From positions 12,976,001-13,040,000 of the forward strand of contig OY970823.1 in the NCBI GenBank assembly GCA_963853835.1: DNA of 64,000 nucleotides, written 5' to 3'. The translations under genes and the position numbers were made by a program. The notes under the pieces were generated by a model. It was not told the DNA's origin, ran no database searches, and was given only the letters and a program-made list of their open reading frames with translations. Shown here piece after piece: positions 47,772-61,000 of the stretch. This DNA is from Calendula officinalis (lineage: Eukaryota; Streptophyta; Magnoliopsida; Asterales; Asteraceae). Positions within the stretch are counted from its first letter, which is position 1; every line of letters begins with the position of its first letter.

Positions 47772-48445
47772 TTTTATAAAAAAAGCTGCACATAAATGTT
47801 GTACGTATATTTTAAAATATATGTTATAAATATAATTTTCCTAGTTCTTAAAAACAGAATGTATTCTAAAACCTATAAGTAAACTGTATCACACTAATAT
47901 TGTACATTTTAAAACAGAGTTTTGGTTTGACTTGAGTTTTTTTTGACACATTTGTGCCACAACAGATGATCTTATTTTCAGCAAAAAGCGAAATCAAACA
48001 TGAAATTCAAACAGATCGCTAATCTCCTAACAGTAAATCACACAAATCAAAGTAGATCAACCGAATCATAAGTTAGATGTAAGTTCTTCACATCACAAAT
48101 ATCATTTCAAATAAAAATATCCTAAAACAAAAACTACAGAACTCGGTGTCAGATCAGGCGATCATAAGCACTAAATAACTAACTGACCAGATCATCCACT
48201 AACAGAAAAGCATATATAGTTCACTACGCTGTCGGAAATCAAAATCAAACGATTCCGACGATATTTGAAGGCAAACTCCGTCATGATTCGTAAGGAACGT
48301 CAAATAGAGCATAAAAGATATTAAGTCCAAGACGATTGAAGCTAACCTTTTGTTTAAGATTGAAGTTGAAGTAGCGGAAAGCAACCTCCTCTGGCCTGCG
48401 ACTTAAACCCTAGCCTCCGCTGTCGAGAAGAATGTAAGGAATTTC
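47772..48445 (-). promoter_or_regulatory. Leader exon, leader intron and promoter side of the - strand actin gene
   Basis: An untranslated exon (about 48440-48347) ends ACAAAAG before GTTAGC, and the 561-bp leader intron (48346-47786) ends TGTGCAG 14 bases before the ATG. A leader intron just ahead of the start codon is standard in plant actin genes and often raises expression. The exon contains the aaaccctag motif common in plant growth-related promoters. Confidence 0.65.
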
Positions 48446-48666
48446 TTCACTTTTGTGTACAAGTTTTTGACTTTGTTGATGCTATCGGTTTAAACTCATT
48501 CTAATTTATGTGAGAAAAAGCTCATTGCTTTTAGAATTGAACAAAACCGGTCACGATACTCACCTGCATAAACAGAAAAAAGTCAATGTCCTGTGATCAA
48601 ATTAGCTATACTTGTCTGTAATGGCTTGAAATTGAAATAAAACAAAAAGTGATTATTAAATACATT

Positions 48667-49101
48667 ACTTGGCAGTTGGTGGGGAGTCGACTGCTCCGGA
48701 ATAGCGCGGATTGATGATCTGTTCCATTGGGGTGCTTCTTCTGGTTTAATGGGCGCTAAAGAGGATTTATTTCGGGCTGTAATTTACACTTATTTCTGGG
48801 TCATTTGGAAATCTCGTAATGAGGTCATCTTCAGAAACGGGGCTGCTCCAAACCCAGACTCTACCCTTAGCAGCATTCAAAGTTTTTCTTTCTTATGGTG
48901 TAAAAATAGGAGGTCCAAAGATAGTGTTGATTTGAGTTGGCCTAATTGGTGTTGTAATCCCTTTTATTGTATTGTTTGATGTACTTTTTGGTCTAGCTTC
49001 TTGCTAGCTTTTAATGTTAGTTCTCGGGTCTCTTGTTAGGGGTGATGGCCTTGCCGAAACTCCTTTTGCTTGAGTTCCTTTTTGCCGTTTCAAAAAAAAA
49101 A
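48667..49101 (+). mobile_element. 5'-truncated LINE (L1-type) 3' end
   Basis: The frame 48749-48979 has YTYFWVIWKSRNEVIFRNG, the zf-RVT region that follows LINE reverse transcriptase in plants, then a stop, a 3' UTR and a poly(A) tract. The direct repeat aaatacatt flanks it (48658-48666, 49102-49110). Only the last part of the element inserted, as is usual for LINEs. Confidence 0.82.
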
Positions 49102-49928
49102 AAATACATTTCCACCACCACTTGGACCCACCAGTGCTACTTTTGAACCTCATCTCAGTTTTAATCTGGGTCGCAACAATCTTTATCTATAATAAAAGTA
49201 CATGTACAATGCCATATCAAAATGACACGCAAGACTTCTAGCCACGTATGCATCCACATCAGCGTCCATTCATAACCCTAACAACCCTTGATTATTGTTT
49301 TACCGGCGTTGTTATTTACTGAGTTCTACCACCATCTTCATAACTGTTTTCGATTAATCATTCTTTGGAGCCGATCGTGATGGTGGTGTGGGGTGTAACC
49401 CTAATTCTCCTTCAAACCTGTGTTCTTCTCCAATGGTTGCCGTAACCCTAATTTTGTAATTTTATCAGGTATTTTCAATGATTAGGGATTTCAATTTTTC
49501 TTATACATGTATTGTTCTGCGATTGCTAAATTGTCACGCAACATGTCTGTTGTTTGTCAGCATGAATTCATGATGATCTCTGCATAAAATAACCAAAGAT
49601 CGAATTTTGAGAAATTGAAATATTCCCTACTTACTTAATGTTTCCAATTGTTAATTTGTGTTAGCAATTTCCGCTCTTATTTTCCATTTGAAAGTGAAGA
49701 TGCTACTGATGATTAAAGTAAGTTTTGTCTTAAATTAATGAAAAAAATTTAGCCATTTGATTGAGAACAGCTCCTTATAATGGTGTCTACCAGGTAGCAA
49801 ACCTTAAAAGAGTTAAATAACCATATAGAAGAGGATTGGACGTGGTGATTTTGCAAAGGTTAGTAAATTCTGTTTATGCGTTTTTTCTTGAGACTATTAT
49901 GAATTTTATTGTTGGCCCTTCCCTAATA

Positions 49929-50125
49929 CTCCCTCCGTCCCACTTTAATTGTCCACTACAAAAAAGCACACAGTTTAAGAAAAGTGCATTAATTATATAA
50001 TGTCACCAATCAAAGTTTCTCTTTCCCACTTAAATATTTTTTGATTTGTTGAAATTTAAGAAATGACACTCTTTGTGGGACAAACTAAAATAGTATACTG
50101 GACACTTAAAATGGGATGGAGGGAG
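49929..50125. mobile_element. Stowaway-like MITE, short form
   Basis: A 197-bp element with ends CTCCCTCCGTCCCACTTTAA and atgggatggagggag; TA at 49927-49928 and 50126-50127. Confidence 0.85.
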
Positions 50126-51539
50126 TAGTTCCGATTTTGTGTGTTGATTGTTGATCAGGTTAAGATTTGTAAAAAATCCGATCCTTTTCGATTGATTCCA
50201 ATAGCCTGATTTTAAGTGCTTATGAATGTCCAATTTTTTTGTTGTGTAGTGAGATAAAATTGGATGTAGCTGCTGTTCTGCATTACAATATCGCCAAATT
50301 TTCAGATTTGGCATCCGATGTGCATGCAAACCTACAAAACAAGATATTTAAAGATGTTTCATATTACAATTTGACAGAGCTGTTTGTCAGTATAACTTAT
50401 TTCTCATGAAAAATACTCTACATTTTTCTTGGAATGTACAATTCTTCTCATAATTGCAATAACTTATTTTTCATATTGTTATTGATAATATTCAATTATT
50501 CACTAATTCTGCTGCAGGCATTTATAATTGATTGCATCAACTGCAACAGAGGAGGAGATGCTAAGATGATAAGAATGCTTCTCCATTAAGTGATATGGTA
50601 AAGGTCATTTATATGATATTTATATATACTATGTTACACTTAAAAGGAATTTTAGATTTATATATTGCATAAAGGGAAAATTAATTCAAGGATTAGATTA
50701 TAAATAGATTAACCTTTGAAAATTAAATATGCAAAGGCTCATAGTTGTCTGTGTATTCATATTTACATCTCAATTTGACTTAATCAGTTGTATAATCCAT
50801 CATTTCATGTTTATTTTTCTGTTAATTATGTTATTAATAACAATAACTTCTTTGATTTGATTATATTCATTTTTGACTTTTCACAAATGGTGGAGAATTT
50901 GGTCTGCATTTGTTTATCAGAACCCAACAATTAGTACAAATGATTATGACAGTTTAAATACTTTATAAAACCCACCATCCATTCATAATTCTGATAATCT
51001 GTTAATCATCATCTCAGAATTCAAGAAATCCAAAATTTATGATCCATTAGTCGAGGGAAGTGATTACATTTTGTCCCCAGAAAAATTTGGGATCAGTTTT
51101 ATGTATGGTTAGTTAGAATTTTCATCCCTAATTTTTCTTTCAGTATCAATGGTGGCAAATTGACCCGTTTTTAATTAGGCATAGGTCTATTTGGGTTGTG
51201 TTTTATATAAAAAATGTCAAATGTTTTCAATGAAAAAAGTTAGCCAAAACAGAAACATGTCAAATGAGTCGAACATATCAAACGGGTTGAAAGGGGCAAG
51301 AAACCCAATTTTTAATGTATATGACCTCCAAAATCATTTATTCAGAAATTAAATCGTAATAATATTATTTCCTGTAATCCTAATTAACACAAAAATTACC
51401 ATATAAATTTTAAATAAATGGATAAAACATGTTTGTTGCCCAAGACCTGCTACTCAACCCGCATGAATCATTCAACTTGTAACTGCTAACTGCCATTATC
51501 TTACTACTATATAAAGCATTTAGGCCTACCCCATTAGGT

Positions 51540-51720
51540 AAGTTTAAGGAGCTCCTTAAACTTGATTTTAAGGACCATTCCACTTTTGTTAGTTAGTTCT
51601 CTACCTTAAAAAAAAATCGCGGCTAATAAGATTCGAACCCAAGACCTCTCCTAACTTATGACTATGTGTTAACCACTTGCTATACATTACACTTTGGTAA
51701 CACCACCCACACTTAATAAC
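51540..51720 (-). mobile_element. Possible tRNA-derived SINE
   Basis: On the - strand, ATAGCAAGTGGTTAACAC (A box) and, about 40 bases on, GGGTTCGAATC (B box) form a tRNA-like head, followed by an A-rich/T-rich stretch and an aaggagctcctt palindrome. Ends and target duplication not resolved. Confidence 0.4.
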
Positions 51721-51922
51721 AAAAGTTTGTTACTCGAAAACCATTTTACCCAATAACATTAAATATACGACGCTGTAAATCATCAACTCTTACCAAAATC
51801 CACATTTCCGTTTAATTATTTATTTCTAGCAACAATTATTACCGTGTAAACGACCAACACTTGCTCGCCACGAAAAATGGTTTCTGGGTACCCGCCGCCG
51901 TATTGCGCGGGTACCCTGCTAT

Positions 51923-53316
51923 ATTCTTTGATGTATGTAACATAATAAGGTGATATCTTAAATTTTGTTTTCTTTAAAATTTGATCTTTATTTGAAGCAT
52001 TTGGATTTAATAATGATTATTGGGATGCAGTTATGGTGGGGGTCCAACATTGGCCCGAAAAGTTATTAAGACGAATCCAAGAAGTTGGGAGTCGAAACCA
52101 TATATTTGATTATTGAAAAATGAGTAAGACGTGAACTAATGGGATTTCTGTTTCTTTCAAAAGTTGTGTGATAGGTGGTGCCTCACAAGAAAAGCCAACA
52201 CCTATAAGGGTATGTAAATTTGAATGTTATGTAATAATTAAGTGGTGTTTTTGACGTATATGAAAGAAGTTGTATACTAATAAAATAAAAGGCTGAAAAT
52301 GGAAGCCCCGGTGCGATTTTCATTTAGGCGTTTTTTTGAAAATAGTGAAGGCTCTATCGCTTTTTCCTATAACTGAGCATCACTAATACTATATTGTCAT
52401 CATAGGTTTTCATTTTCATGCATTACATTTAGTTTGTTATAATAGAATATATTAATCAAATAAGTCCACATTGTGGATGTATGTATTGGTGCTGTGGTAG
52501 AGTAAATGAATATTGACCAAATTAGGCTTATTTTAAAAGTCAGACAGACTGTCAATCAATTCTAAATTTTATATCTAACACATTTCTACTTATATAAAAT
52601 GATTTGATTTAGGAGGTCTTATGCATTACAAATATATCGGGTATGGAGCCGCATCGGTATAGCATCTTGGGCAACTTTTGACCTATTTGGTCTTTTAATC
52701 CATATGGTCTGTTTCTTTTTAAGCTATTTTTAAATCTTATTCATACAACCAGTTAGAGATAAATCCTCAAAATAAAAAAAGAAACATAATGTTGGAGTTG
52801 ATATAAGTCGAACTATTAACCTCAAAAAGTCACATGGGTATTTATTATTCTAGATTTAGATTGATGAGCTGAGAGGAAAAAATTATGAAAAAAATGTATA
52901 AGCCGCCCGTAATTTATCACGGGCTATAGGCTAGTTTAACAAGAAAAGAAAACCAAAACAGTAACTAATACTTCGTACCATAGATATGTTATAGCATCAA
53001 AGATTGAAGGACAAATTACCTCGAAAGTGGTGACAGTTGGTAAAAGGGTTTCAAATGAATTAAAGGAAGAAGGGTCTATTTGACTTTTTATCATAAATTG
53101 TTCTACATTTATAAAAGGTAGTGATTTTTGCACCACATGTTTTAACTCATGTACCACAATAAATGTTTTATGTTGTTGTACAATCAGTAGAAATAGTTTT
53201 ATAGTGTGGTGTAGGCATCAAAATTTGTGGTATGAAAATTAACTCCCATTTATAAAAGGCATTTTTGGTATATACCCTATGGACACATTATAGGAAAAAC
53301 TAAAATTATTTTAACG
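51923..53316. other. Spacer
   Basis: No gene or clear repeat recognised. Short frames such as 53157-52936 (- strand) have no family resemblance. Confidence 0.5.
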
Positions 53317-54000
53317 GTTTTGATAATAATAGCCTTAAGAGCTGTCAATGAGAAATAATATCTCCACATACAGTGTTGTAAAACTCGGTCTACCCGTCTG
53401 AGTACTCGTCGGGTAACCGCTACCCGGTGTTTTCCTGAGTCGAGTTGGTCCTAACCGGTAAATTACTCGGTCAACGGCAGTCAACAACTGTCAACGGTGG
53501 TGAAAATCAGTTTAGGCCCAATTGGGTTTTAAAATTTTAAGTTCATAAATTTAAATAAAATGCATTGCTAGGTTTACAAGAGAATGGAGCTATGTTACTT
53601 CATATGCTAATATTATACATGAGGCATAACTGAACTTAGAATTTATCATTGAATATGTATTTATTTTAAAAACTAGGTAAATGACATGTATATTATATAT
53701 TTTTATAAATTTATACATAAAAATTCCCGATTCGAGTACTCACGAAGTATTCACCGAGTAACCGAGTACTCACTATAAGGTCGTAGAACGAACAGGTAGC
53801 GAGTAGCGAGTTCTACAACATTGCCTACATATATTCAATTATCATGCAACTATTAATCAATATTTATCTTCATTAGTTAACTTTCTTCCATCTTTCTAGG
53901 AATATTCAACTACAAATGCAACTAATTCAACTAAAACATTTTTTTTCAAAACTGGATATTCTTTCTTATTGACAGCCCTAAGCGCTATCATTATCAAAAC
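53317..54000. mobile_element. MULE-type MITE with a nested element
   Basis: Ends GTTTTGATAATAATAGCC and, in reverse complement, GTTTTGATAATGATAGCG, then GCTGTCAAT on both, share the subterminal design of the elements at 6841 and 22415. Target duplication is not clear. The middle is filled by another inverted-repeat element (53374-53820). Confidence 0.65.
53374..53820. mobile_element. Nested TIR element rich in actcg words
   Basis: Ends TGTTGTAAAACTCG and, in reverse complement, TGTTGTAGAACTCG. Many cgagtactc/gagtactcg words inside. No coding capacity; probably a hAT- or MULE-type MITE inserted in the surrounding one. Confidence 0.6.
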
Positions 54001-54050
54001 AATAATAACTCATCAATATCATTTTAAATTGATCAAAGAAATTTAAATTT

Positions 54051-54250
54051 NNNNNNNNNNNNNNNNNNNNNNNNNNNNNNNNNNNNNNNNNNNNNNNNNN
54101 NNNNNNNNNNNNNNNNNNNNNNNNNNNNNNNNNNNNNNNNNNNNNNNNNNNNNNNNNNNNNNNNNNNNNNNNNNNNNNNNNNNNNNNNNNNNNNNNNNNN
54201 NNNNNNNNNNNNNNNNNNNNNNNNNNNNNNNNNNNNNNNNNNNNNNNNNN
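54051..54250. other. Assembly gap (200 N)
   Basis: Exactly 200 ambiguous bases, a conventional placeholder, so the true length is unknown. It lies 50 bp past the nested MITE. The frames drawn through it are artefacts. Confidence 0.98.
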
Positions 54251-54538
54251 AAAATGGATTACCAATACTTAATGATTCCAAACAAAAGTTATTGTTTTAC
54301 GTAATAAAGATTTCTTCTAAATGGTAATCCGAATGCGTTTGAATATGCTAATGAAGCTTCAACTTTCATTTCCTGAGAAAACATATTAGAAAAAGTGTCA
54401 ACACAAAGGTTAGTGAGTTCACAGGTTTTATGACTCTATAAATCGTTGATTTATTCCAAAATGTTTGTCAGTACAACTCATGTACTCAAATAATCGTTGA
54501 AAACCGTTTCAAAACCCTGAAACCAAATTTACACATGT

Positions 54539-56032
54539 TGTAACACCGCATTTTTTTTAAATATCTAATTTAGCATTAACTAAGGTTACGGAAGCATTTA
54601 GTCCAATTCCTAATTACGTTAGTTTTACAAACCATGGTCCCACAAAATAATACAAACCAAGAGTTAGTTAAAAAGACGGTATTACTAAACACGACTCATT
54701 TAACAAAACATAAATTTAAGCATGGTCAAACTTCCCGTCCTAGCCCGACCCGTTCAAGCATTCCAACCTGAAATGTGTCAAAGAGGGAGGGATTAGCACA
54801 AAAGCTAAGTGAATGAATTCCTAACACTATCAACTACACTAATCACTTAAACACGGAAGTTATAAAAACATCTCCGGTTGGGTAGTCACTTAAACGCGGA
54901 AGTTATAAAAACATCTCCGGTTGGGTAATCACTTAGAGGATCGGCGGCTTTGCGGGCCTTAAACCATGGTCGGCCAAAACCACGGTAACCGATAGCGTTT
55001 CGTATCCAACACCCGGGCAACTCCCTCTCCTTAACCATGCAACAAATACAGGTAAGGTCGGATACCCTATTAGTCGATACCCTGTGCCCAGCCGTTCTCC
55101 TTCCGACACTAACCTCATCCCGAATGTGCACATAGTCATGTATGGTATTCCCTAACACTAGGCATACATAACAAGTAGACTAGCTACGATAAACACCGTG
55201 AAAAACATCACGACAGAGTTCCCAATCGCAAACTCTAGTTCACGATCGCGAACTAAAGTTCGCGTCGGGAACTCCAGTCGTGAACTACTTCGCGACTAAC
55301 CACCAACTTAGCTGGACCAACTTCACGATCATTAAGTGGAGTTCATGCCGTGAACTCCTCTTGTCTGGTAATTTCCTGTGATTTTCTTTATAATACCAAT
55401 ACCAAACAAAAAACCGAAACCCGAGTTGTAGGTTGAATCCACTCACCTTTCAACTTCCGATCCTTAACTCAGTGAGCTAGTATCACTGAGTATCCTTCCC
55501 AGTTCTTCTAAGCTTCTTCTATCACAAAAACACCACAAGATTTCGAGATTATGCAAGGATTCACCAACTTTGAGCTCAAGAACATAGAGAGTATTTGGAG
55601 GAAGAAGAAAGCAATGAAATAGTAATTGAGGATAATGTTCAAAAATGTGAGACAAAAGAAAAGAGAGGGTGTTCCATCTCTCCTTCCCATATCCGGCCAA
55701 AACAAGGGGTTGGGGCCCCCTTGTGGCTTTTTCCCTTTTTAACAGTATATGTCTGAAAAGTCCCTTTCGAAATTAATTTATTTAAAATAGCAAACGGACT
55801 CCAATTTTAAAAACGAAAGCATTTCCGGAAACGATATTTAACAAAGAATCCAAAGATATAAAAATCACGTTTTCATTCCAAATATATCACAAGTCGGGTA
55901 TTTTAACCCCTTGGTTAAAATACCGTAAAAGACAGCGGGCTAATTAAATTAACTAAGCATTTAATCAGATAATCATTTAATAAGATACCTTAAGGTCAAT
56001 AAACTACTAGGCCGGGTTTTTGGGATGTTACA
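54539..56032 (-). mobile_element. Gypsy-type solo LTR
   Basis: It is bounded by TGTAACACC and ATGTTACA, with perfect 5-bp target duplications catgt (54534-54538, 56033-56037). On the - strand it starts TGTAACATCCCAAAAACCCGG, the usual sense start of plant Gypsy (chromovirus/Tekay-like) LTRs. Length 1494 bp, with no internal domain on either side, so a solo LTR left by recombination. It contains a 43-bp tandem duplication (54844-54929) and a cluster of gttcgcga/tcgcgaac words (about 55215-55300). Confidence 0.85.
54844..54929. repeat. 43-bp tandem duplication in the solo LTR
   Basis: The unit cacttaaacacggaagttat is repeated from 54887 with one change near the start, and a third partial copy follows. 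Such repeats are common in LTR U3 regions. Confidence 0.8.
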
Positions 56033-56645
56033 CATGTTCAGTGCTTAAAATTCGTTTGTATAATGTTTTAACTCTATAAAATATAATTTGCATATGGTCG
56101 GTGCGTAAAACCATTTCAACATGATTTTAGAAAGGTAAGTCGTTTAGTACAAATCTATGTACATTCAAGTTCACTCGTTTCAAATTCATGAAACATAATT
56201 GTATAAGTTTTAGTGCGTAATCCCTTATAAGCTAGCTAGGCATACAAGTTAAAGTATAAGTTCATGAGCCTGTAATCAAACATAAATCCGCCTTTACCTA
56301 GGCATGTCGAGTCCACGACGTTTTAATAGAATATATATATCTCGTATGTTACACGGCTAGAGCGACTAGCCATGAGCGGGGGATCAATCCCGAATAGTAC
56401 TACTCATATATTCGTTGGCTAACTATAGTTGATGATTATAGTAATGTTAGATCTAAACGATCTGGCGATAGGGTACGTCGTCTATCAACTCACGGTTATA
56501 CATAGATTAGTGTCGCAAAATATAGTTTTTCATACAAGTCTTAATAATGACTTTTTCCGTAAAAATACTTGTTTGAGTATGTCTTTTCAGTGACCAGTTA
56601 TCTCAAAAGGATAGTTTATCCAAGTTTTCACAAAGATTGGTTGTA
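56033..56645. other. Spacer between solo LTR and helicase remnant
   Basis: No gene recognised. Similar words on both sides of the solo LTR (aaaaccgtttcaaaa/aaaaccatttcaac) show that the LTR split one older repeat. Confidence 0.45.
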
Positions 56646-58019
56646 TCAACATATTGTTCGTAAGTGTCTTTCAAAACAAACTGTCATGGCAAAACAAACT
56701 GACAGTGGAAATTGACGTCTATTCATCTTTAATGGTAGTCTCTTGTCAGAATGGCTCAATTTCATACGTGGTATTAAAGTTTCATGCCCAATATTTGTTC
56801 CTTTTATTATTTGTGCTTTAATTACATGCTGACCGAGACTAAGAACTCTCAATCTTGTTCCATTACATAGTCCAACTGTTTGGTCAATATTTCGTAGAAG
56901 CATAACAGGTGCACCGACTTTAAGTCTTAACATATGGTTGGGAATCCCTGATAGTTTAAGACTATTTAACATTTCAGGTGAGTAGTAAGAATCAGTGTAA
57001 TTATCATCCAGTCCTTCGGATTCACATATACTATCTGAACTAAAATAATTCGTGTGCTCACCAGGAATCTTTGACAATAAATACTCATTAATAAGTTCTA
57101 CTACTTCGTGCGTCGGAGCAAGAATCGCCCTTTCCTGAAAATATGCCGGAACAGTTAAATTTCGAAGAAACGCCGGATAAACAAATTCCACGAGAGCCTC
57201 AATAGGATTAACAACATCGGTTATAAGTAAATCATTTGGAATCTCGATTGTGGCCTCACCATCATTTGGACCACCTAAAAGACCATCACCTATTTTCAAA
57301 ATCCAATCCCCAAATTCTTTAATTTCTTCGACATTAGTCTCCTCAGAACCCTGTCTAAGCCGCATGTTAGTGGTTAATTCAAGAACAGTACAATCATCCC
57401 ATATACAAGATGAATTAAGTGAGGCATGTACAATCTCCTGTCTGCTTCCTGCAGGAATAACTGGGAGTATTCTCCTGAAATCACCTCCAAAGACAATCAC
57501 TTTACCCCCAAATGGAAGATTATTTGCATTAGGGATAGAACATCCAATGATATCCCTTAATGATCTATCTAGGGCTTCAAAACAATGCCTATGCATTATA
57601 GGTGCTTCGTCCCATATTATTAAGGTTGTCTTAATAAGTAAACCGGCAAGATCAGTACCTGATATTATCAAACGTAAGTATTATCGGTTACAAACTTAAA
57701 TACGATAATAACGTAAGTAAAAAACCATACCTGATGTTATTGAACATAATGAGTCTTTGTTTACATTTATAGGGATTCCAAATCTGGAGTGTGCGATTCT
57801 ACCACCAGCCAATAGCAAAGCTGCAATACCGCCTGATGTGACATTTAAACATATTTCCTGTTTACTCCTGATAGCTGCTGATAGGGTTTTCCATATATAC
57901 GTCTTACTGGTACCACCATATCCATAAAGAAAGAAGACACCTCCTTTTTTTTTCAACCGCAGACATATGTAGGGTTTCATATGCATCTTAGCAACTGATC
58001 GACCACTTGGGTCAGCCAC
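56646..58019 (-). pseudogene. Helitron PIF1-like helicase remnant
   Basis: Two - strand exons, about 58019-57731 and 57658-56646, joined by a 72-bp GT/AG intron, keep the frame. Motifs: Walker A GYGGTSKT (the usual GTGKT glycine is Ser), VTSGGIAALLLAGGRIAHSRF, Walker B-like LIIWDEAPIMH, GGDFRRILPVIP, TNMRL, ILAPTHEVVELIN, and GAPVMLLRNIDQTVGLCNGT near the C-terminus. The sequence stops after CFAMT, where the conserved NKSQGQSL motif should follow; a local duplication of cagtttgttttg sits at the break. The Rep/HUH nuclease and the helicase start are missing. It derives from a Helitron RepHel protein, which unwinds DNA during rolling-circle transposition. Not functional. Confidence 0.85.
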
Positions 58020-61000
58020 CTAGTACACTTGGTTCGACCATACTGATCAAGAACATGAACTTGTTCTTGGCCGGTTAAAACCAACTAGCTGATTTAATCC
58101 CTAAAAGCGGAACTGGGATTAAACCTAATCCTTAAACCCTAAAGGATTGGGATGTTGGAAATCTTGATTAGATTAACAAGAAAGAAACCTTGTACGAAGA
58201 ACTCGAACACACACATTGCTTGTGTGGTTCGTTCGACCATCAACCAAAGACCCCTAGGGTTCTTTGGTCGAATTTGTCCAAGAGGGGGAGAAGGGAGAAA
58301 AGGTTTTCCCAAAACATACCTTGTTGATTGCTTAAGATAGATCCACTGATGATGAACAAATCGGGCGATCTTCTAGTTGATCTAAGCAATGAACTTGTTC
58401 TTCAATACTTGAAGAACATGAAGAATACAAAGGCTTGTGTTGTGTGTGTGTTTCGACCAAAGCCAAGGAGGGAGGAGGGGGAAGATTTCATGTGAATGTC
58501 TAAGGGGTTTTAGGGTCACCCTAAGCCTCTAATTTATATACAAATAAGTTACGCTTAGAACCCTTTAAGTTTAATTAATATTAGATTTTTAATTAAACTT
58601 CCTTTTAACACTTCCATCCCTTATAGTTTAACTAGTTTATTATTGTTGCACTTAACTATTAAATATCTAGTATTAATACACTAATAATTCGGTACCCATA
58701 TACACGAATTATATACTTGTATTTATACTTTTAATAATTGATTATATAATAACCTTTATATAATTTATACAACAATATTATCCAATTACTATATGATTTA
58801 AAAGCTTTAAATCATATCATGGATAATCTATAATTAACACATTGTATATTTACTCAACTAGTAAATGTACAAACACTTGTATTAATTAGTTAGTTAAACT
58901 AATCTAGTGATAAGTTAAACTTAACTTAATACTTAACTGATTCATAATGACTATTATGAATCATTCCTCTTCGTAGTATCATTGCTTATCTTGCTCGTAT
59001 TACATGCACTCACCGGTGTGACCCTTAAGTGTTTCGTAGGCATGGATGTATCATCATAGGTTGACTAACCGTGCACATAAATCCTTCAGACTCCCACTTG
59101 TGCAAGTTCGTAACCTTTGTCTTAATGATATGAGCTACATTGGCCTTCTAGATGGGCATGTAGGTAACCAACCCTATAAAAACAGCTTACGTAACCCAGA
59201 TATAGTTTATGAAAAACTCTTTAATAGCGTCTCCAAGTAAAGAACACTTTGTCTCTACTTCTTGGGCAAATATGTTAGGCTTATCCCTTGCAGCACGATA
59301 TTTGTGACAACGAATACGAGCATGGTAGAAAATTATCAACTCTTGTATTCGAAATCATTTTATGACTTCTTGATTCAAACTGTTGTGTTAAACGACAAAG
59401 AACAAATCAGTTCGTTTGGGCACGGTCGTGCACTTGTCAGTTTCTCATCATGTCAAAGGACCTATAAATATTTCTCCTAAAAAGGAGGTGCAATTACCAT
59501 TTTGTTATATTTCAATTTAAAATACAACTTCCTTTGTACCCAGTATCGCCTCGTATGACAAACATTTTTCAGAATTGTCTAAGATGAACCAAAGTACATT
59601 AGTCATTGTATCCTAAACCAAATACCTCAGGCTTAAGGACAATCCTAGTGAACAATACTTTTGAACTTTTTAACTACGAAGTATTGTCACGGTGGTCGAT
59701 CCAATATTCGTTGAGCCTCCAACAGAATATCACCGATATTTGGTTTACACAAAACTTGTGTAGCTATCTTCGAAGAACTTCGAATCTTCCACCAAATACC
59801 GCGATGACGTTAACGTCCCATCAAGGTTCCCACCAAGACGAGTAGTCACGGATTTATATCTTTTTGAATAAATAGACTTTTATTCGTGGATGTTGTAAAA
59901 CATACAAAGTCTGAATAAAAATGATACTAACTCATGTATTATTCCTCACTGGACATAGATACTGAATTATTACTGGATCATTACTTATTCCTTTCGTTTG
60001 TGTTGATTACTTAATGATTCTTACAACTTTAATTGTAAATTTATCACTAAACCAATCATTTCTATTAAACTAAAGACATAAGACGAGTATTTAGGAATAC
60101 TATTACTTTTGTCTTTGCTAGATATTGTTCTTGCAACGATCTAGAACATATTCTAGTCTTGCCTTTTATGCAATTCTGTAACATAGGAGGATTGGAAAGC
60201 TAACTCCTTAGTTTCTTGAATTCATAAAATTCTCCTTGTAACTAAAACCTCTTTTAGTTACTTGATTTGTAGATATTCTTACTAGTTAAAGAAAATTTCC
60301 TTAAATGATTATGTTATCCACTGAAGGGTTAACAACCTATTAGATATGCAATAATTAATCACAAGACTTGTGATCACGCTATTAGGTTTGCAATTATCTA
60401 ATTAATGATCATTTATTATTTCTCTTAACTCTTTGACTTACGACTTGGTAAAACTTTGTTGTTAATGTCTTACTAACTCACTAAATTCATTAACATCTTT
60501 AATGAATTATGTTAGTCTTAGCTCCCACTTACTTTTATGGAATTTAAGCATTTCTTAAACTACTACTTTGACCTAGTCAATAACTTGTAGTTTAATCTTT
60601 TAAGAATTCTATCAATAGTTAAGATCATCCTTTGGATTTGCGAATATCCAACATCCCTGTCAAGGGAATTATGACCTTTATTGAAAACTGTATCTAACAA
60701 GTATAAAACACTTGAAATGATACTTTCAATTCTAAAAACATATTAGTATTCTTTAAGAACTTTATTTAATGTCAAAGTCATTTCATGGATTTCTCAAATA
60801 TCCATTATTCCTATTAAGGAATTATGACTTGATTAAATATTGTATTTATTACAAGTATAAACGTTACAAGTTTATTATAAAATATACATATATACGAATA
60901 CATTAAAATAAAAGATAAAAAGGAACAATTAAAAAGGGGTAATGTTATTTTGATCTTTAAAGGATAATATTATAATTAGTTATTGTATAAGTTATAATAT

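Larger units (their letters stand above)
49186..51922 (+). mobile_element. Helitron-like non-autonomous element
   Basis: The 5' end is A followed by TCTATAATAAAAGTACATG, fitting the Helitron 5' TC after host A. Near the 3' end GGGTACCCGC...GCGCGGGTACCC (51886-51916) forms a GC-rich hairpin about 5 bases before CTAT; a perfect CTRR end would be CTAA or CTAG, so the terminus is one base off or mutated. No Rep or helicase inside. It holds a Stowaway MITE and a SINE-like piece. Interior short frames show no recognisable family. Confidence 0.45.

Noticed and set aside
53978..54281. Two frames spanning the run of N
   Set aside because: Open only because N cannot encode a stop.
59046..59845. Three consecutive short + strand frames
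   Set aside because: No recognisable domain in any of them, and the region looks like LTR-retrotransposon leader or spacer DNA.
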